Positions 1 to 16,639 are shown, numbered from the stretch's first letter. The stretch: 64,000 bases of DNA from Antennarius striatus (GCF_040054535.1 NC_090785.1:7816501-7880500); one strand, 5' to 3'. Numbers and translations: made by a program. The notes: generated from the letters alone by a model not told the origin.

Positions 1-2544
1 CTTTAGATCATCAACAGAACCTTGAAATCAATTCTTTAGCCAAGTTCTAAAATAATTTGTCCCTTTGATACCTTCTATTCCAGCTGTGAGTTTTTTCAGT
101 GTTGTTCACTGATATTTCTGTCCACTTATAATTCATGCAATGTGTGGGAGTAAAGAAATGCAGTTGATTTGAGGCATTTTCTTACCTTGAAATGCTGGAA
201 AATGAATCCTAGAGGTCACACCTCATCCCTTACTTGCAGTTATGTTAAACCGTCCGCTTCCAAAATGGTAAAAATGGTTGAGATTGGTTGAAGATCAAAA
301 ATCCAAAATTTTCTCCAACCTCTTGGTCCACTTTTGAGGTCGCTATAGTAACTGCGGCTCTGTTAGTTTTGTCAGTCTAAAATCAGGAAGGTCTGATTTT
401 TACAGGAGTTATGTCACATCTCTCAGGCCAGCAGGTCTGATAGCACTCAGTGGCCACAGGGAAAAACCATCTGCTGGTTGAGGGTTACAAGATCTATATG
501 GTGGCTATTTTTAGAGGAAACAAGACTCCTTTCAAACTTTCTTCACATGCTCAAAATCTTCCAAAGACATTTTACACACACTGTGTTCTGTTTGAACAGT
601 GTCCTCTAAAGTATGAAATAAAATGTTCTCTTGTTTAATTCTTTTCTTTATTGTAATTGAGACATAATCAACGATGGGGTATTTATAATGTCATGTCAAC
701 AGTACTGTATTTCTTTGATTTTAAATTGAACAAATTGGACAGGAAGAGAGTGGAGGAAATGATCACGCCAAGGCAACTTTATTTTAAAATTCATTAATAA
801 AACATTTGCTAAATCTTGGCACTAATATTTGGACGTCTTTATATGAATGATGATTAGTTTTTTGCTTATGTCGGGATGACAATATTTTATTAAAACAAGG
901 AGATGAGAGAACGATGCAATGTAATGTTTCATGCATAATAAAATGAAGCAAGAATAGATGAATGTGTTTTCATATTTTGATTGGCAGGAAAGGTTGATTG
1001 GACTGATGAATGGCAGGTACGCAAAGGAGAAAAACGTGTGTTGGAAAACAGCGGAGTCCGAGCCACGCACTATAACAGAAGGAGGGAGGACGCTGGTGCC
1101 TCCCCAATGGGACTATTGCTACTGGATACTTTAAACATGCTGTATTTAAGACTTTAACACTGGAGCATATTTTAAATTAACACTAAAATGGGAGAGTCCA
1201 TGCATTGTTACTTTACAAAGGCAGTCAAAACTTAATACAAGGTTCAGTTGAACTTATAATTTCACACTGTCAAAACTGATTTCTTTCATTTTTTTTCTAA
1301 GTAAATTATATTTACAGAATTCATAATTAACTAAGTTAATAAGCCTTTTCAATAAGTGACACAGAAAGAATTCATTTATGAAGAGAATTAAGAAGTTGTT
1401 TCAAAATCAATTTCCAATCAGGTGGATAACAACCGGTCGTCTCGTCTGCACACTGAACTGTCTTATAAATCACTAGCATGGGATGACACTCTAACACAAG
1501 TCCAATCTCAAAGGCACCGCTTGATTTGCAACTTGGCTGGACGGAGAATCCCCGAGGTGATATTTGAGGAGACGTCTACGGGTGCTGGGAAAGATCAGTC
1601 CTAAAAAATCATTTAGTGGGACAAGCAGCGAGGTGTCAGAGTGTGATTAATGCATCATTACTTTTGCAGGAGAATTTGACAACAGATTCTGAGTGTGTCT
1701 GACAGGGTCTTAAGTTTATTTGTGTTACTGGGGGGCTGATCACATCACTGAATCAGTATTGTTTTGTAATGTGAGTTATGAGAAGCTGTCTCCTGCTTCA
1801 CACTCAAAACAACTCTCTGAATAATGTCTTTAGGATTTCCTTAGAATCAGAGTGGGTTGGTTTATAAAGGGTGAATTCTTTAGAGCATAGAGCATTATTT
1901 TATTGTGTTAATTGCAAGCTAGTAAAAGTCAAACGTAACTTGAATATTTATGTTTGTTCATGTTTTCCCTAGCCTCTCGCATAAAAATGATGGATATCAT
2001 CGCAGATTACTTGTAGGACCTGCTCATTTATCTGTGAGCCTTACAGAGGTCAGGCAAAGGTTAGAACAGGGTCAGCAAGTTATTCCAAATCCAAAGAGGT
2101 CAGGGCTATAAGGTGTGAGATGATCTCGTATATTTGTCACACCTTCAAATAACAGGAAACATAATCAACTCAGCCGCTCCACAGATTGCATTTTTGTATC
2201 CGTCATGTCACACGTTTGGGATATATTTCAGGAAATGATCTCGATGGATCTGGTTGAACTGACACTCTGCCATTTACTCCTGGTAATGAAATCTTCATCA
2301 GTCCACATGGAGGTGAATTATTAGCATCTCAAGCACATCCTATTCTGTAAAGACTGCAACAAATAGGCTCTGATTTATCATGAAATATACTTACCATCTA
2401 TAACTACCTCATTGATTCTGTCCGATGTGGTTTAATTAGAACGCATTTCTGGCATTAATCAGGACAAGAGTGAGGCTTCACAGCCATTTTTCTGACCGGA
2501 AGGAACAAGAGCTCCACTTTTCATTAACGCTGGCTGAACATCCC

Positions 2545-3130
2545 AGGTCCTGAAGCGTCTGTCGCTCGGCTACATCACGGCTCGCGGGATCAGGGATGGA
2601 CCTGAGCTTTCATCTCCTGCCTCAATGACTTCCGTCCCGTTGCACTAACATCCACCGTCATGAAGCGCTTCGAGCGGGTGGTTAAGGACCACATCACATC
2701 TATACTGCCTGCTTCATTCGACCCGTACCAGTTTGCGTACCGACCAAACTGTGATGGTTCTGTTCTGTTTGTGTGCTTGACAGGTCTGTTACTGTGAAAA
2801 CTCATTTTCTCTTGACAGGTCAAGCTGTGGCAGAGGGTGTGGCTGGATCGTAGCCGCTGACGAGCCACACCAGTTCCCACTCTGCTCATCAGCCTCATTT
2901 TAATGCAAGGCCGGGCCTTGGGCTCTGTGCAATATTTAAGTTTACTATAAGACTCATAATGTATATAACAACTAACACTGTCTATGTCAATCTTCAAACT
3001 ACTTATGTTTCCAAATATATAGAATCAGCGATACGAACAATGCTGTGTACTCTGGTTGCCAAGCAATGACATTTCGTTGCCAGACTCACTGTTCTGAGTC
3101 TCTGTGCAATGACAATAAAAGGAAGTCTGT
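2545..3130 (+). mobile_element. Truncated LINE (L2-like) remnant with reverse-transcriptase fragment
   Basis: On the + strand around 2617-2750 a short frame reads [20 protein letters not shown] and then [10 protein letters not shown]. These match the conserved reverse-transcriptase blocks of L2-type fish LINEs. The frame is open for only about 45 codons. About 350 bases downstream, at 3100-3125, lies a typical LINE 3' tail (TGTGCAATGACAATAAAAGG), which suggests internal deletion of one old copy. The element is dead. Exact 5' and 3' limits are uncertain. Confidence 0.65.
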
Positions 3131-5404
3131 CTCTGTCTGTCTGTCTCATTCCAGAGGTATTCACAATAGCAACATTGCAAGAATAAGCATGGTTTTATTC
3201 ATGCAATGTTCATCTCAGCTACTTTATAACTTCTATACATTAGTTTTAACTCATTCTTGTTTGTCCCAGCCTGCACACGCAGGCACTCAACAGTTTAGAG
3301 TGAAGAAACATGCGCAAATAAGCAATGCATTTATAAATGTCTCTAAACCTACGGATTTATTGGAGCCAGTGGTTTGAACGTCTAATTGTTTGGTTGGTGA
3401 AAGATGAGTGTGGACAAGCACGGACCTGGGCGTGAGACGTCAGCGTTTCAAATGACAAATGACAGCTTTTAACGGAGCAAGACTCTCTCTGATATCACAT
3501 TAATGTCAAGGACTTCATCCGCTGGAGGGGAGCAGCGCTGTGAAGCCGCTCGTGCTTCTTTTCACTGCTCACATTATAGCAGCTCCCTGTGGATGTTATG
3601 GTGCAAGTTCACAAGACCTCAGTGTCAAGTATTTAAGAAATGTCCTATTTCTGTATATACCGGTGTGGTGAAACTCCCAAATTCTTAATACTAACATTTT
3701 TAGACAGATTTAAAAATTGCTTCTTAGGTGCATGACTAACATATAGGGGGTGTACGAGATGAGGCTGGAGGATTGATCCAAGACTGGATCCAAGCATCTG
3801 GAATGAGGAACTGACAGCCGTCCCATTGCTGTCAATGATGGAGAGAGATGATAAGAAGGAGTTTGGAAATGTTTCTTAAAAAAAGACATTTCATGTTTTT
3901 CTGAGATTGCACAATCTCCCTTTAATCGCTGCTGCATAAATGACACTGAAGAGCATCTTTTTCAGTCTCTCATAGAAATCACATGAACGCTTCATCTCCC
4001 TGAATCTGATGCACAGAATATGCATCAAAACCAAAATCTAACTCTGCTTATTCATGTTTACAACAGCAGCTTTTTCTCTGACTTCAGGGGACCGCACATC
4101 CAAAACTGGTTCAGAGGGTGAAAAAAATGTGCTAACCTAGATAGATGGAACACTTCCGTGTCACCAGGCATACATACATGCAAGACTGTATGAATAAACA
4201 CACATATGAATATTAACATTTACATGCTAAGGCCTGGAGAAGCTTTTATTGTCCAAACATTAAACCTGGAAGGAGTAGTTGATCTTTAGCAGAAATGTTC
4301 TAAATGTCACTGTGCACACACTCAGCATTTATTTAGGTTTAATATAAATTTAAAACCAATATACAATGTAATCATTTAGGGATTATTCACACATCATCTA
4401 CATTAAAACACAGTCAATAATGAGTATGGATGAAAAACCAATGCTTAAAAAAGGATTCTGTAATATTCCTGAATTGACACAGTCAGCATCTCACATTTAA
4501 AAACAGGCCAGACTGATATAAATATCACAACATCGAGTCGACAGAATTCAGCGTGATGATCCTGTGTGAGCCCTGCAAACAGTCTGAGTCACAACTTCAG
4601 AAGCTTTTACTGCTACTGATGCCGCCTCTCCACTGAAAGGCTGGAGTCTGGGCTGCCTGCAGCCCAAAGAGGTACCGTACGGTAACAATCAATAGTACGG
4701 AGTGAGCATCTGAGGTTTCATTATCTACAAGGCCCTGGCTGCAGCCGGGGAGCTGTAGTGACTAATCTAATTGGAGCTGACACGGACTCCCCGGCTTGAT
4801 GTTGCTGCCAAAGAAAGAGAGAACACGTAGAAGTCAGGGAGATCCTTTTAAATCAATAATCAAGTCACAGACAATTTTACTATCTTCCATCTATAGCACA
4901 CGAGTCATCACCTCTGTTCTGATAGTAAAAACCATGTTCTTCTGCAAACCAATGACTTGGATCCCTAAACTAAGTTTAAGGCTGATCCATCTGATACTTC
5001 CTGGGTTCATGAAGCCCACTGCTTCCCCAGAACACTCAGACTTACATTTAGAAATAGGACTTGATGAGGGAAGTGATGATTGTCAAGCTGACATAGTGCA
5101 GGATTTGGACATGAGTTGTAATAATAATAATAATAATAACAAACGTTCCCACTTAACCCAGAAATCTGTTGGAGACAATAATCATCTTTAAATAACTCTG
5201 ATATCCATACTGGCTGAAATGATTTAGAAGCAGACGTGGTAGATACTTTGAATTCCTCACAAGTAAATTATTCAGCCTCTGAACGGTTTAATGAAATATA
5301 AATGCCTCCGGTCAATAGTTGCCAACAGTTGAGAAGACTTTGGATTCCTTCTGGGTGGGGGTCAGAATCGGCTGCATTTCATACTTAAGACCACAAAATT
5401 ACGC

Positions 5405-5545
5405 TTTAGATCATTTAATTTTATTTATTAAATTAAATTAAGTTAAATTTAATTAAGTTACTGTAAATTAAAGTAAATTAAATTACTGTAAATTAAATTA
5501 AATGAAATTACTGTAAATTAAATTAAATTGAATTAAATTGAAAAT
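5405..5545. repeat. AT-rich tandem tract (TAAATTAAAT/ACTGTAAATT)
   Basis: Repeated units of AAATT and TTACTGTAAATTAAATTAAA make an almost pure A/T block of about 140 bases. The unit ATTACTGTAAATTAAA recurs three times with small variations, so this is a degenerate minisatellite rather than a simple microsatellite. No coding potential. Confidence 0.7.
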
Positions 5546-6514
5546 AGGACACAGTAAAGACAATGCCTAAAGATGGATATGGCAAAAAAACAGTCAATAA
5601 AATATGTGTATTAACAATTACCAACATAGTCTGTAATCCAGTAAGAGATCAAACTGAAGCTCTTTTAGAGAGGAAACAGTATTAGAAAAAAATATATAAC
5701 TGGTCAAACAACATACATTATTCATTGCTGCTCTGTGGAGAACCAAGGTCAGTGGAAACACAACGACTTTCATGTGGGTCACTGTCGACCTCAGATCAGG
5801 CTAAGTAGAAAACAAGCAAACCAGACAGGAAGGGAAAGCAGCTTCGAAGATACTGGGAAAGATTGAGCGAGATTTGTTGTCAGAAATCACAAATCAAATG
5901 GTGAGATGGAGTTTTGATTTGAATTCCCTGGTTTTTAAAAACAGAGAAATAGATTAGAGGGAGAGAAGCAGGAAAGTTGTCTGATAAACTAATAAAACTC
6001 AATTAGGAAAATGATGATCTCTCCTGGTTTTCCAGACTTCCATCGTGCGTTGTGATTATCACTTCTACACTGTTCAGTCAAACCTGACTCATTTTCTAGC
6101 TTGTGCGCCATCCTGTGGTCAAAAGTCCAAGGTGCATTTCATGGATTCTTGTAGTTTTACAGACATGGGCAAAGAGGACACTGAGAAACGTTTAATTTAT
6201 CATAAAAAGCAAGAAATAAATTACCCAAAAAATAATCAAGTTAATTTATTCCATACCATACATGTTATCAAAATAATTCATACATTTAAAAAAAAAACTT
6301 GTCCAAAGGTTTCCTTGGTTGCAAAGTACAAAACATTTTAACATTGGCCCCATTTTACAGAATATTATAGTCCAGCTGAACCATAATGAAAATAAGCCTG
6401 ACACCTGAGGTCAGAGTCAGAGCCCAAGGTTTTTACATTACAAAACTACTTTTAGTAAAAGTATTAGAATGGTTCTGTGAGTCCCGTTATTATAAAGTCT
6501 CCATGATTTTGTTA

Positions 6515-6721
6515 CTGTTTGCTCATCTATAAATAAAGTTTCCTGGTACGTATGAATGTCAACACCCTGGCGTTTACCAGATGGAGGCAGAATGTTTTCC
6601 ATTAAACAAACATGCAACTAATTGTGGGTGCAAACGGGGAGTTGTACTTTGTCCAGTGTGTCTGCGTATGTGTGTTTGTGTATGTGTGTGTGTGTGTGTG
6701 TGTGTATCAAAGCTGTTTGGA
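6515..6721 (+). promoter_or_regulatory. f9: Candidate f9 promoter and 5' leader
   Basis: TATAAATA at 6528-6535 lies about 190 bases upstream of the f9 start codon. Just upstream, TGTTTGCTC at about 6517-6525 resembles a FOXA (liver forkhead) site, which would suit a liver-expressed clotting gene. The leader would then include a GT microsatellite at about 6680-6707. An upstream ATG at 6581 is in frame with the chosen start and the frame stays open through the GT repeat (encoding Cys-Val repeats). Starting there would bury the signal peptide, so I prefer the ATG at 6722. Motif assignment is by eye only. Confidence 0.35.
6680..6707. repeat. GT microsatellite in f9 leader
   Basis: An uninterrupted run of GT dinucleotides preceded by imperfect TGTGTTTGTGTATG units. 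It lies only about 15 bases upstream of the f9 start codon, so it would be part of the 5' untranslated region and length variation could affect translation; that effect is inference. Confidence 0.8.
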
Positions 6722-9909
<3,188 letters not shown>

Positions 9910-10234
9910 ACTGAATTTAGTTTGATTTTTTTTCAGAGCTTCTGTATTAATTACATATTAATTACACTAGGTGTTTTCTTGATCCTTTCATAAAAGCTTT
10001 CTGAAAAGAAACAGAGAACGAGAGAGAGCTGTAGTGTGTGATTCTTATTTTCATTATTTCATTCAACTTTAAAGTGATACTCTACTATAATCTTAATCTC
10101 CAGCACCAGTGGAGTGATGGCATTTTTAACAGGGGGTTGATCAATTTTAATTAATTAAAATTTTGATTTAAGTATCGAACAGAAAGTAAAACTATTGCAA
10201 AGAACATTGAATTCACGTCATTCTTGTAACAGAT

Positions 10235-10253
10235 GTCGCCCCCTGCTGGTGAA
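10235..10253 (-). promoter_or_regulatory. CTCF-like motif between f9 and mcf2
   Basis: The reverse complement reads TTCACCAGCAGGGGGCGAC, which agrees closely with the vertebrate CTCF core (CCASCAGGGGGCGC). It sits about 330 bases after the f9 stop, between two convergent genes. This is a motif match by eye; occupancy is unknown, and similar sequences can be carried by transposable elements. Confidence 0.4.
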
Positions 10254-11296
10254 TACGTAGTAGTGGTCTTGAGTTGCAGAGAGAAAAAAGAGGGAAGTTT
10301 TTTTTAACATCGAACAGCAGTGAAGTACAGGTATTCAGATTATTCCCCCCCATTAGATTAACTGATGACACGCCAGAAACATACATATGTGAGAGTCCAG
10401 CAGCATCACAGACCACCTGCTGTGAGTCTGGTGCTGCATGTTCCATCATTCATGCATGAAAGTAAATGCAGGACTTTGCAGTTTGTAGAGTTGGACTAAA
10501 TATTAAATTACTTTTTATTGGACTGAAATTATTTTAATTGTAAATTAATGTGTGTTGTTAATGTGTACTATTAAAAAAAAAGTTGGGTCTTCCTTAAAAT
10601 GCTTTTCATATAACTTGTCCTACATTAAAATAAGGAGAAATCATAGATGAAAACAGGATGAATGAAACAGAACAGCCCTTTAGTAGTTTTTTAAAAATGA
10701 TTTTAACAAAACAATTATCGTAACAAAGAATTTCCATTCACTTTTCTTTGACGAACACTCTGTAACAAGCTCAGACTAGATGGCTCATCAGGATACACAA
10801 TAGTTTAAGCAGGTTTTCTTTTTGATTTACAACTTGGAAAAACTGTGCAAAATGTGCAGCATTTCAGATTAAAATTACAGAAAAAAAACAATGATTTGAT
10901 CATATAAGACATAATGAACAAGATGGGCTCTTTATATGTGAGTCAAGCAGATCTCCTGTAAAGTTAGTAATTGTGTAAGTTTACTCATGGCTTCACAGAC
11001 ACGTCACAATGTGAAGGAACAACATGACAACAGCATAAATAAATTAACCAGTTAGAAAATGTGCCACTGCTGCAAGACTCATATCCATATCAAAGAGGGT
11101 GTCAAAGGCAGCCCTCCAACTGGGGCTTCTATTTGATGCCTTAAATTCATATAAGTCTGCAATTAATATTTGATTAAAAATGTGGCATAGAGGGTATATT
11201 TTGTGTTCGCACAATGATCCCTTTTAATAAGGAACCCAGGATTAACAGAGCTTTAATGATGACGTCTCGACCTGCCTCCATAATGGAGGAGAGCAC

Positions 11297-11365
11297 AGTC
11301 GCTCCTCTTGTTCTCCTCAGTCGCTCCTCTTGTTCTCCTCAGTCGCTCCTCTTGTTCTCCTCAAT
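11297..11365. repeat. 22-base tandem repeat, three copies
   Basis: The unit AGTCGCTCCTCTTGTTCTCCTC is present three times in direct succession with almost no divergence, and a fourth partial copy (CAATCTCTCC) follows. The lack of divergence suggests recent expansion. No gene is recognised around it. Confidence 0.8.
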
Positions 11366-14300
11366 CTCTCCTCTCTGTGACTGACAGATCTCCAGGTGTG
11401 TTGCAGGAGAACGGTGTAGCTCTGCGCCACCAGCCTCCCGTTTGTCTCCTGCACACTCCGAGGACTTTGCTGCCCTCAATCTTTATTGTGTGCTGCATCT
11501 GACATTATATTATGACTGACGTTTCAGTTGGTGCCTCCAGGGTGGGGTGGGGGGGACATACATTCAAGAATAAACAAAGCAAACAACAGCATGAATAAGG
11601 AAAAATACACTGAGAGGCAAAAACAGGAAGAGAAATACACATTCAGTAGACAATAGGTGGATTTTTTTGTTTCTTGCCCATCCACACTATTAAAGTGCTT
11701 GTTAAGTATTTGTAAGTTCAACAGTAAAGCAGAGAATTTGATTTTGCAAACAGCACAACGAACAGTACAGCGAATCCAAGACAGCAGGAGTAAAAAAAGG
11801 CATTATGGCATGGCACGTTTTGGCATTTTAACTCCTAGACTGCACACAAGAATGCTCCATATTGCCTGAAATGTGAGAAAAATACAATTAATTATGGAAA
11901 ATTATGACTAAAGACACACAAAGATGAAAAACTGAGGTATGATGTTAAAAAAATTATGCCAATGACAGAAGTCTCTGCTTTAAGAAATGGTTCTGGCAAC
12001 TCCTGCGTTGCCGTCCATCCAGCACCCACTGAGAAAAAAGGGAACAGAGAGGATCTCAGGTACGAGCTGGGATGAGGAAAGATTGAAAAGTTTCACAGAT
12101 ATCTCTGATGCTGCAATGGGAACCTCACATCCTCACTACGTGTGCATTGTGGTTGAGAGCGCCAAGACAAAAAATTACCACCAGGATCAGAATCCAAAGA
12201 GCGACTGAAAAGCTCCAGTGCCTTTGTCCATTAGAAAACACTGGCTTCAGGAGGTTGTCAATCAAAACCTGGAAGAACATGGAGTCTGCGGGGTCCCACG
12301 GTGGTCTCTATGATGACTGAACTGTGCAGGAGGGAGCAGACTAGTGAGGTGTAAGACAGCTATGGCTCAGTCTGTTCCTTCTGGCTGTCCACCATCCACA
12401 GTTTGAGATCACGTTGACATTCTGTGCTATCTTGTTTATGGGGAGCTGAGCTTTCTCATCTTCAGGTTCCCTGGCTCTACAAGAGAAAGGGATAAAAAAT
12501 AAAAAAAATCAGAGCAAAAACCAACTCAATATTATGCCATCATCTTTGGAAGCCCTTATCTTTTCTTTACCCCCTAGTCTGAAGGAGTGTCTTGTCCTTT
12601 ACAATCAGATGCAAGTTTGCTGCAGCCATGACGCCTTCTTGTTGCTGACTCAGATTTTCCCGCAGCCTGAATGATGAAAAATAAAGTCAAGAAAAGAGTG
12701 ATGAAATAAAGGAAATTGTACATTGTCTTTACAGAATGATTTGGATGTTTGTTCCAAAGCAAAGCCACAGTTTTTCTATTTTTGTCCACTGACACAACCC
12801 TTCACACAACAACTGGGAACAATTTTTTGTTTAGCATCTTGTACAAGGACATTCTGATTTACACTCTAATAATTGTGATGATCAAACCACTGACATGCGC
12901 TCATATCTTTTGCTTGAAACACATTCATTTTAAACCCACCTTGCATTAGACTAAGAGAACAAGAACACCACTGAAAGCGAAATCTCAGTTTAGCTGACCT
13001 GAAAGAAGGAACAGTCTGAGAACTGTCTCCATAGCGCCTCAGAGCGAGGTTTGTTCTGACAGTAGCATTCATTCATTTGGAAACTCTCTTTCTGGAGGGA
13101 CAGGAAAGGAAACAATAAACAAAGATTATATACTTTTAAAAAAGAAAACAGCTACGATGTAATCTCACCCGCTCCAGGAAGCAAGCCCCCACGGATTCAG
13201 GAGCCTCCAGACATTCTTCAAGGTCCTGCAGGAAAACCCTGGATTCCCAGAGAGGTTGAAAGTCAAGAATTAGATCTCAAAAGACAAAGAGATGGAAACA
13301 AGCACCATATTAACCCATAACCACCCACACACCAGACTCAGTACAATAAATGGGCTGTAAAAGCCTCAGTTGGTGCCTGCATCACGTGACGATCTCTTCC
13401 CAGGTAGAGACAGGTCGAATGTGAACTTCAAACCATCCCCTGTTCAAAGAAGAATCCACCACAACAACAGCAGCAACAGCTCATCAAGGTGTGTGACTGT
13501 ATTACAGATACAGCAGACTTCAATATGCTCTTATGAGGAATACGGTAGGATTAGAACCACATGAAATCATTAACTATCCTGTTTATGACATCGTGCACAT
13601 GTTGGCCTCAAAGAGATTTCATTGTCCTGCCTGTGGAGCCTACCTTTGGGGATCCACGGCTTAAAACAAGAAATATTATTTAGCTGTAACTGACATGTCT
13701 GGTAATCAATAATAATAACAGGGCATCCTCTGCAGGTGCAGCCAGCATGAGCAGATCTTAAGATACTTTTGATCTTAGTAGCTGACGCCTTACATGATAG
13801 TCAAAGGTCATCCAAAACCTCGTGTGCCTGCATGAGCATCTATGGGTGTACCGAAACAAATCACCCAAAGGTAACAAACAACCTTCCCATTCATTTCTTC
13901 TCTCTCATGACTGTTGTGTGAAGATGTGGCCTCGCAGAGGTTCATTACAGCTTTCATTCTATCCAGTTATTGCTTTCATTAGTACGACATCATATCAGGG
14001 AGAAATAAACAAAAGCGAATGAACACAGAGAGAAGCCTATTAACCCTGAGCCTCCACGTCCTGTGATGGAGACAGCGGCGCAGCAGAAACAATCACATGA
14101 AGTGAAAACACCAGATCTCACATGGTTTTAATTGGCTAACGCTGTATTCAGTTGGCTTTGTGGAACCTCTCTTGGGACAGAGGGAGATGAAAGGTTCTTT
14201 AATGTACATCAGCCACATATAGCAGCTATAATGATTAATAGAGCAGTCAGCTGCCTCCCACTGGATTTATTATCCCCACCACTCTTGTTACAGCCTGTTT

Positions 14301-15640
14301 GTAAAAGTGTCCTGCCTCCCCAAAACCCTAATTCAGGAACACCTTAGGCCTTCTCAGTGGCACCCTGTGATGTGTTAATGTAACTGTGGTGCCTAAAGAA
14401 AAGATGCAAGGTGGAGTGGGATTGGTACCAGGCCATAGGGGTAGTGATCAGACCCCATACTGGGCCTGGGAACCAGAGGAGGCTGGGGAGTCGGCTCCTT
14501 TGTACAAAGCTTAGAGTCCATCTTAGAAATCAGAGCAGCAAACTAAAGATAACCACTACTTCTGCTCGAGAACAGCGGCATTCACTCTACACGTTTAAAA
14601 AAATGTGCTGCAAAAGTCTGTGACTTGAACATTCATTGTGTTTTTGTACCATGCTTGGGGGAGAAAAGCGGAGACTTGGAGCGTGGGGGGTTTTCAGGTC
14701 TGGGGGCCACCAAGAGGACCGGTCGTACGTGGTTGTTGGTGAGTTTCCTAAGAGAAGCCTGTCGGTTCTGGATCATCTGCTGCACTGCTGCATGCTTTTC
14801 AAATATGTCTCCTATCCGAGCCTAAAGGAGAGGGGAGGACATAAAGGAAGGACCACAAGCTGTGACGTCAAGTTCAAACAGAACTGATATTGAGAGACAA
14901 ACATGGAAATGATGACTTCAGTCTTCACAGGTTTTTTAGGTCACTGACCTGCAGCCGAGGAGTGATGACAGCTTCATATTCCATGGACAGGATGTCGGGT
15001 TCGGAGCTCAGCACCGATGGCGCCCCCTCCAGGAACCTCTCAATATCTCTCAAGGCAGCTTGGGCCACCTCTTTAGAATGGAACTTTTCTACTAGTTGAT
15101 TGGCCAAGAGATATGCTCCATCATCACACCAGTGTTGGGCCTTAATGCAGAAAACACACGTTAGCATAGAAGCAGATCCAATGTGTGTGTGTATGCATAC
15201 ATTGCTGTGTCCAATACCTGTCCAAGACAAAGCAGCAGCTGGTGTGTTTGTCGAAGACAGGAGTGTTTGGTCTTGAGAGCAGCATCAATTGTATCACAGT
15301 AGTGTCGGAGCTCGTTGCAGCGCTGCATGATGGGAGCTGTGGCGTATTGGTGACCAGACGACAGCTGGTGGCCATGGAGGATGATGATCTGAGCTCGAGC
15401 CATCACCTCCTGAAAGAGAAGCAAAGAAACACACCAAAGCACAGTGTGCGTATTTCATCATGTATTTGTGAGTCACTCATGTTGTAAACAAAGTCAGTAA
15501 AGAAGTAATGCTATTCGAACCTGTGCATTTGATTCCAGGCTGCTCAACGTTCTGAGAGTGAAGGAGAATATAATCAAGTATATTTTCAAGTTTTGTATTC
15601 ACGTTACATTTCACTTAATAATGTATAGCTAAATACATTG

Positions 15641-15990
15641 TGTAATGGGCGTCCACTGTTTAGCGGCGGACGCCGGCTGTGTAATTTGTTTGGCTTTCTG
15701 TTGTAGGTGGAGACTGACACTGGAGAACCGTATAAGGGAGAAGCAACCAATCAGAGAACAACACGATGTACAATATATGAGCTAATGTATAATGGCCCAT
15801 CCTTAAGGTGGAGCCTGGTGACGTGCATAATAAATATCTGAGATTCTCTGGAATGTGTTGTTCCTGCCTCCTGTCACGGTTCATACAACACAAAAATTTT
15901 GTGTTAGGGACAGAGAACCCAGATCTGTTTAGAAATATTGTATTAGGGCAAATATATATATTTGATAAACAAGACGATTTGTTTCTTGTT
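15641..15990 (+). mobile_element. LTR-like element remnant inside mcf2 intron
   Basis: The block starts TGTAATGGGCGTCC, contains a polyadenylation-type AATAAA at about 15828, and ends near 15890 at TTCATACAACA. This is followed by TTTTGTGTTAGGGACAGAGA, which looks like the start of an LTR-retrotransposon leader just after the LTR edge. It occupies the intron where one mcf2 exon appears to be missing. No target-site duplication, gag or pol frame was found, so this would be a solo LTR with a little leader, and the call rests on shape alone. Confidence 0.35.
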
Positions 15991-16639
15991 CCTCCTTCCG
16001 GTTTTGAACACGCACAACTGCTCTGGATGGACTTCAAGATAAAAGTCCGTTACCTGTTCTGTTTGAGCTACAGTGTTGACAGAAATCACCAACTCCCTCT
16101 CCTGAACCATCAAATGCTCCAGACAGATTTCCATCTGAAAATACAACACACAATGCATTTGTTCATCCACAAGCTGAGAGGTCAATGAAAGCCCCCTCGT
16201 GGCTCCTGGGAGCATTAAAGCCCACATTAATACAGAAGAACCTGAGATATGAGTTTAATCTGTTCTGTGACTGAGCTCCTAAGTCAAACAACATTTCTCC
16301 ATTAAACGTAAATAAACCATTTTAATCCATTTCAGCCTTTTAAAAAAGCCCCAGACCCCTCTAAATTTTGGAGAAAAAAAACACATTTCTTATCAATCAA
16401 TAGACATTCATACTTTGCCTGTCCATAATTGATTTTATATATGGGTCATTCTACCGAATTTGTGCAAATTGCTGTCCCACAATAAAAAAAAACTACTTAA
16501 CAAAACAATTAGAAAACAGTACAACATCTACTGGATGCTAAAATATCAGTTGGCATGGGTTTGAAGTGTGTGGCATTTTACAGAAAGCCTGTGAATAAAA
16601 ATATCAGCAAAATAAGCAAGTCAGAAAATAACATGTCTA

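Larger units (their letters stand above)
1..6500. other. Upstream intergenic region, no gene recognised
   Basis: No exon of a known family could be read on either strand over these 6.5 kb. A LINE reverse-transcriptase relic and an AT-rich tandem tract, listed separately, are the main structures. An open frame at 4796-5191 (+) runs for 131 codons, but it contains a low-complexity Asn run from an AAT repeat, resembles nothing I know and has no convincing splice context, so I treat it as chance. In human the gene upstream of F9 is FGF13; nothing resembling it is visible. Confidence 0.6.
9910..12200. other. f9 3' flank, between convergent f9 and mcf2
   Basis: This holds the f9 3' untranslated region of unknown length. 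The nearest possible polyadenylation motifs are an ATTAAA-like site at about 10500 and AATAAA at about 11036. It also holds a CTCF-like motif at 10235-10253 and a three-copy 22-base tandem repeat at about 11297-11365. The PH-domain exons expected for mcf2 on the - strand were looked for here and not found. Confidence 0.5.

Noticed and set aside
4796-5191. 131-codon open frame on the + strand
   Set aside because: Low-complexity Asn run from an AAT repeat, no family resemblance, no supporting splice or promoter context.
12360-12480. Possible terminal mcf2 exon on the - strand (REPEDEKAQLPINKIAQ)
   Set aside because: It has a good acceptor but no similarity to DH, PH or the known MCF2 C-terminus; not included.
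12575-12674. Possible mcf2 exon on the - strand after a TTTCATCATTCAG acceptor
   Set aside because: Splicing in phase 0 from the last good DH exon gives about 30 unrelated residues and a stop; it does not encode the DH core.
15660-16188. Overlapping 125-codon frames on both strands
   Set aside because: They fall in the LTR-like block and overlap an mcf2 exon in another frame; no protein similarity.
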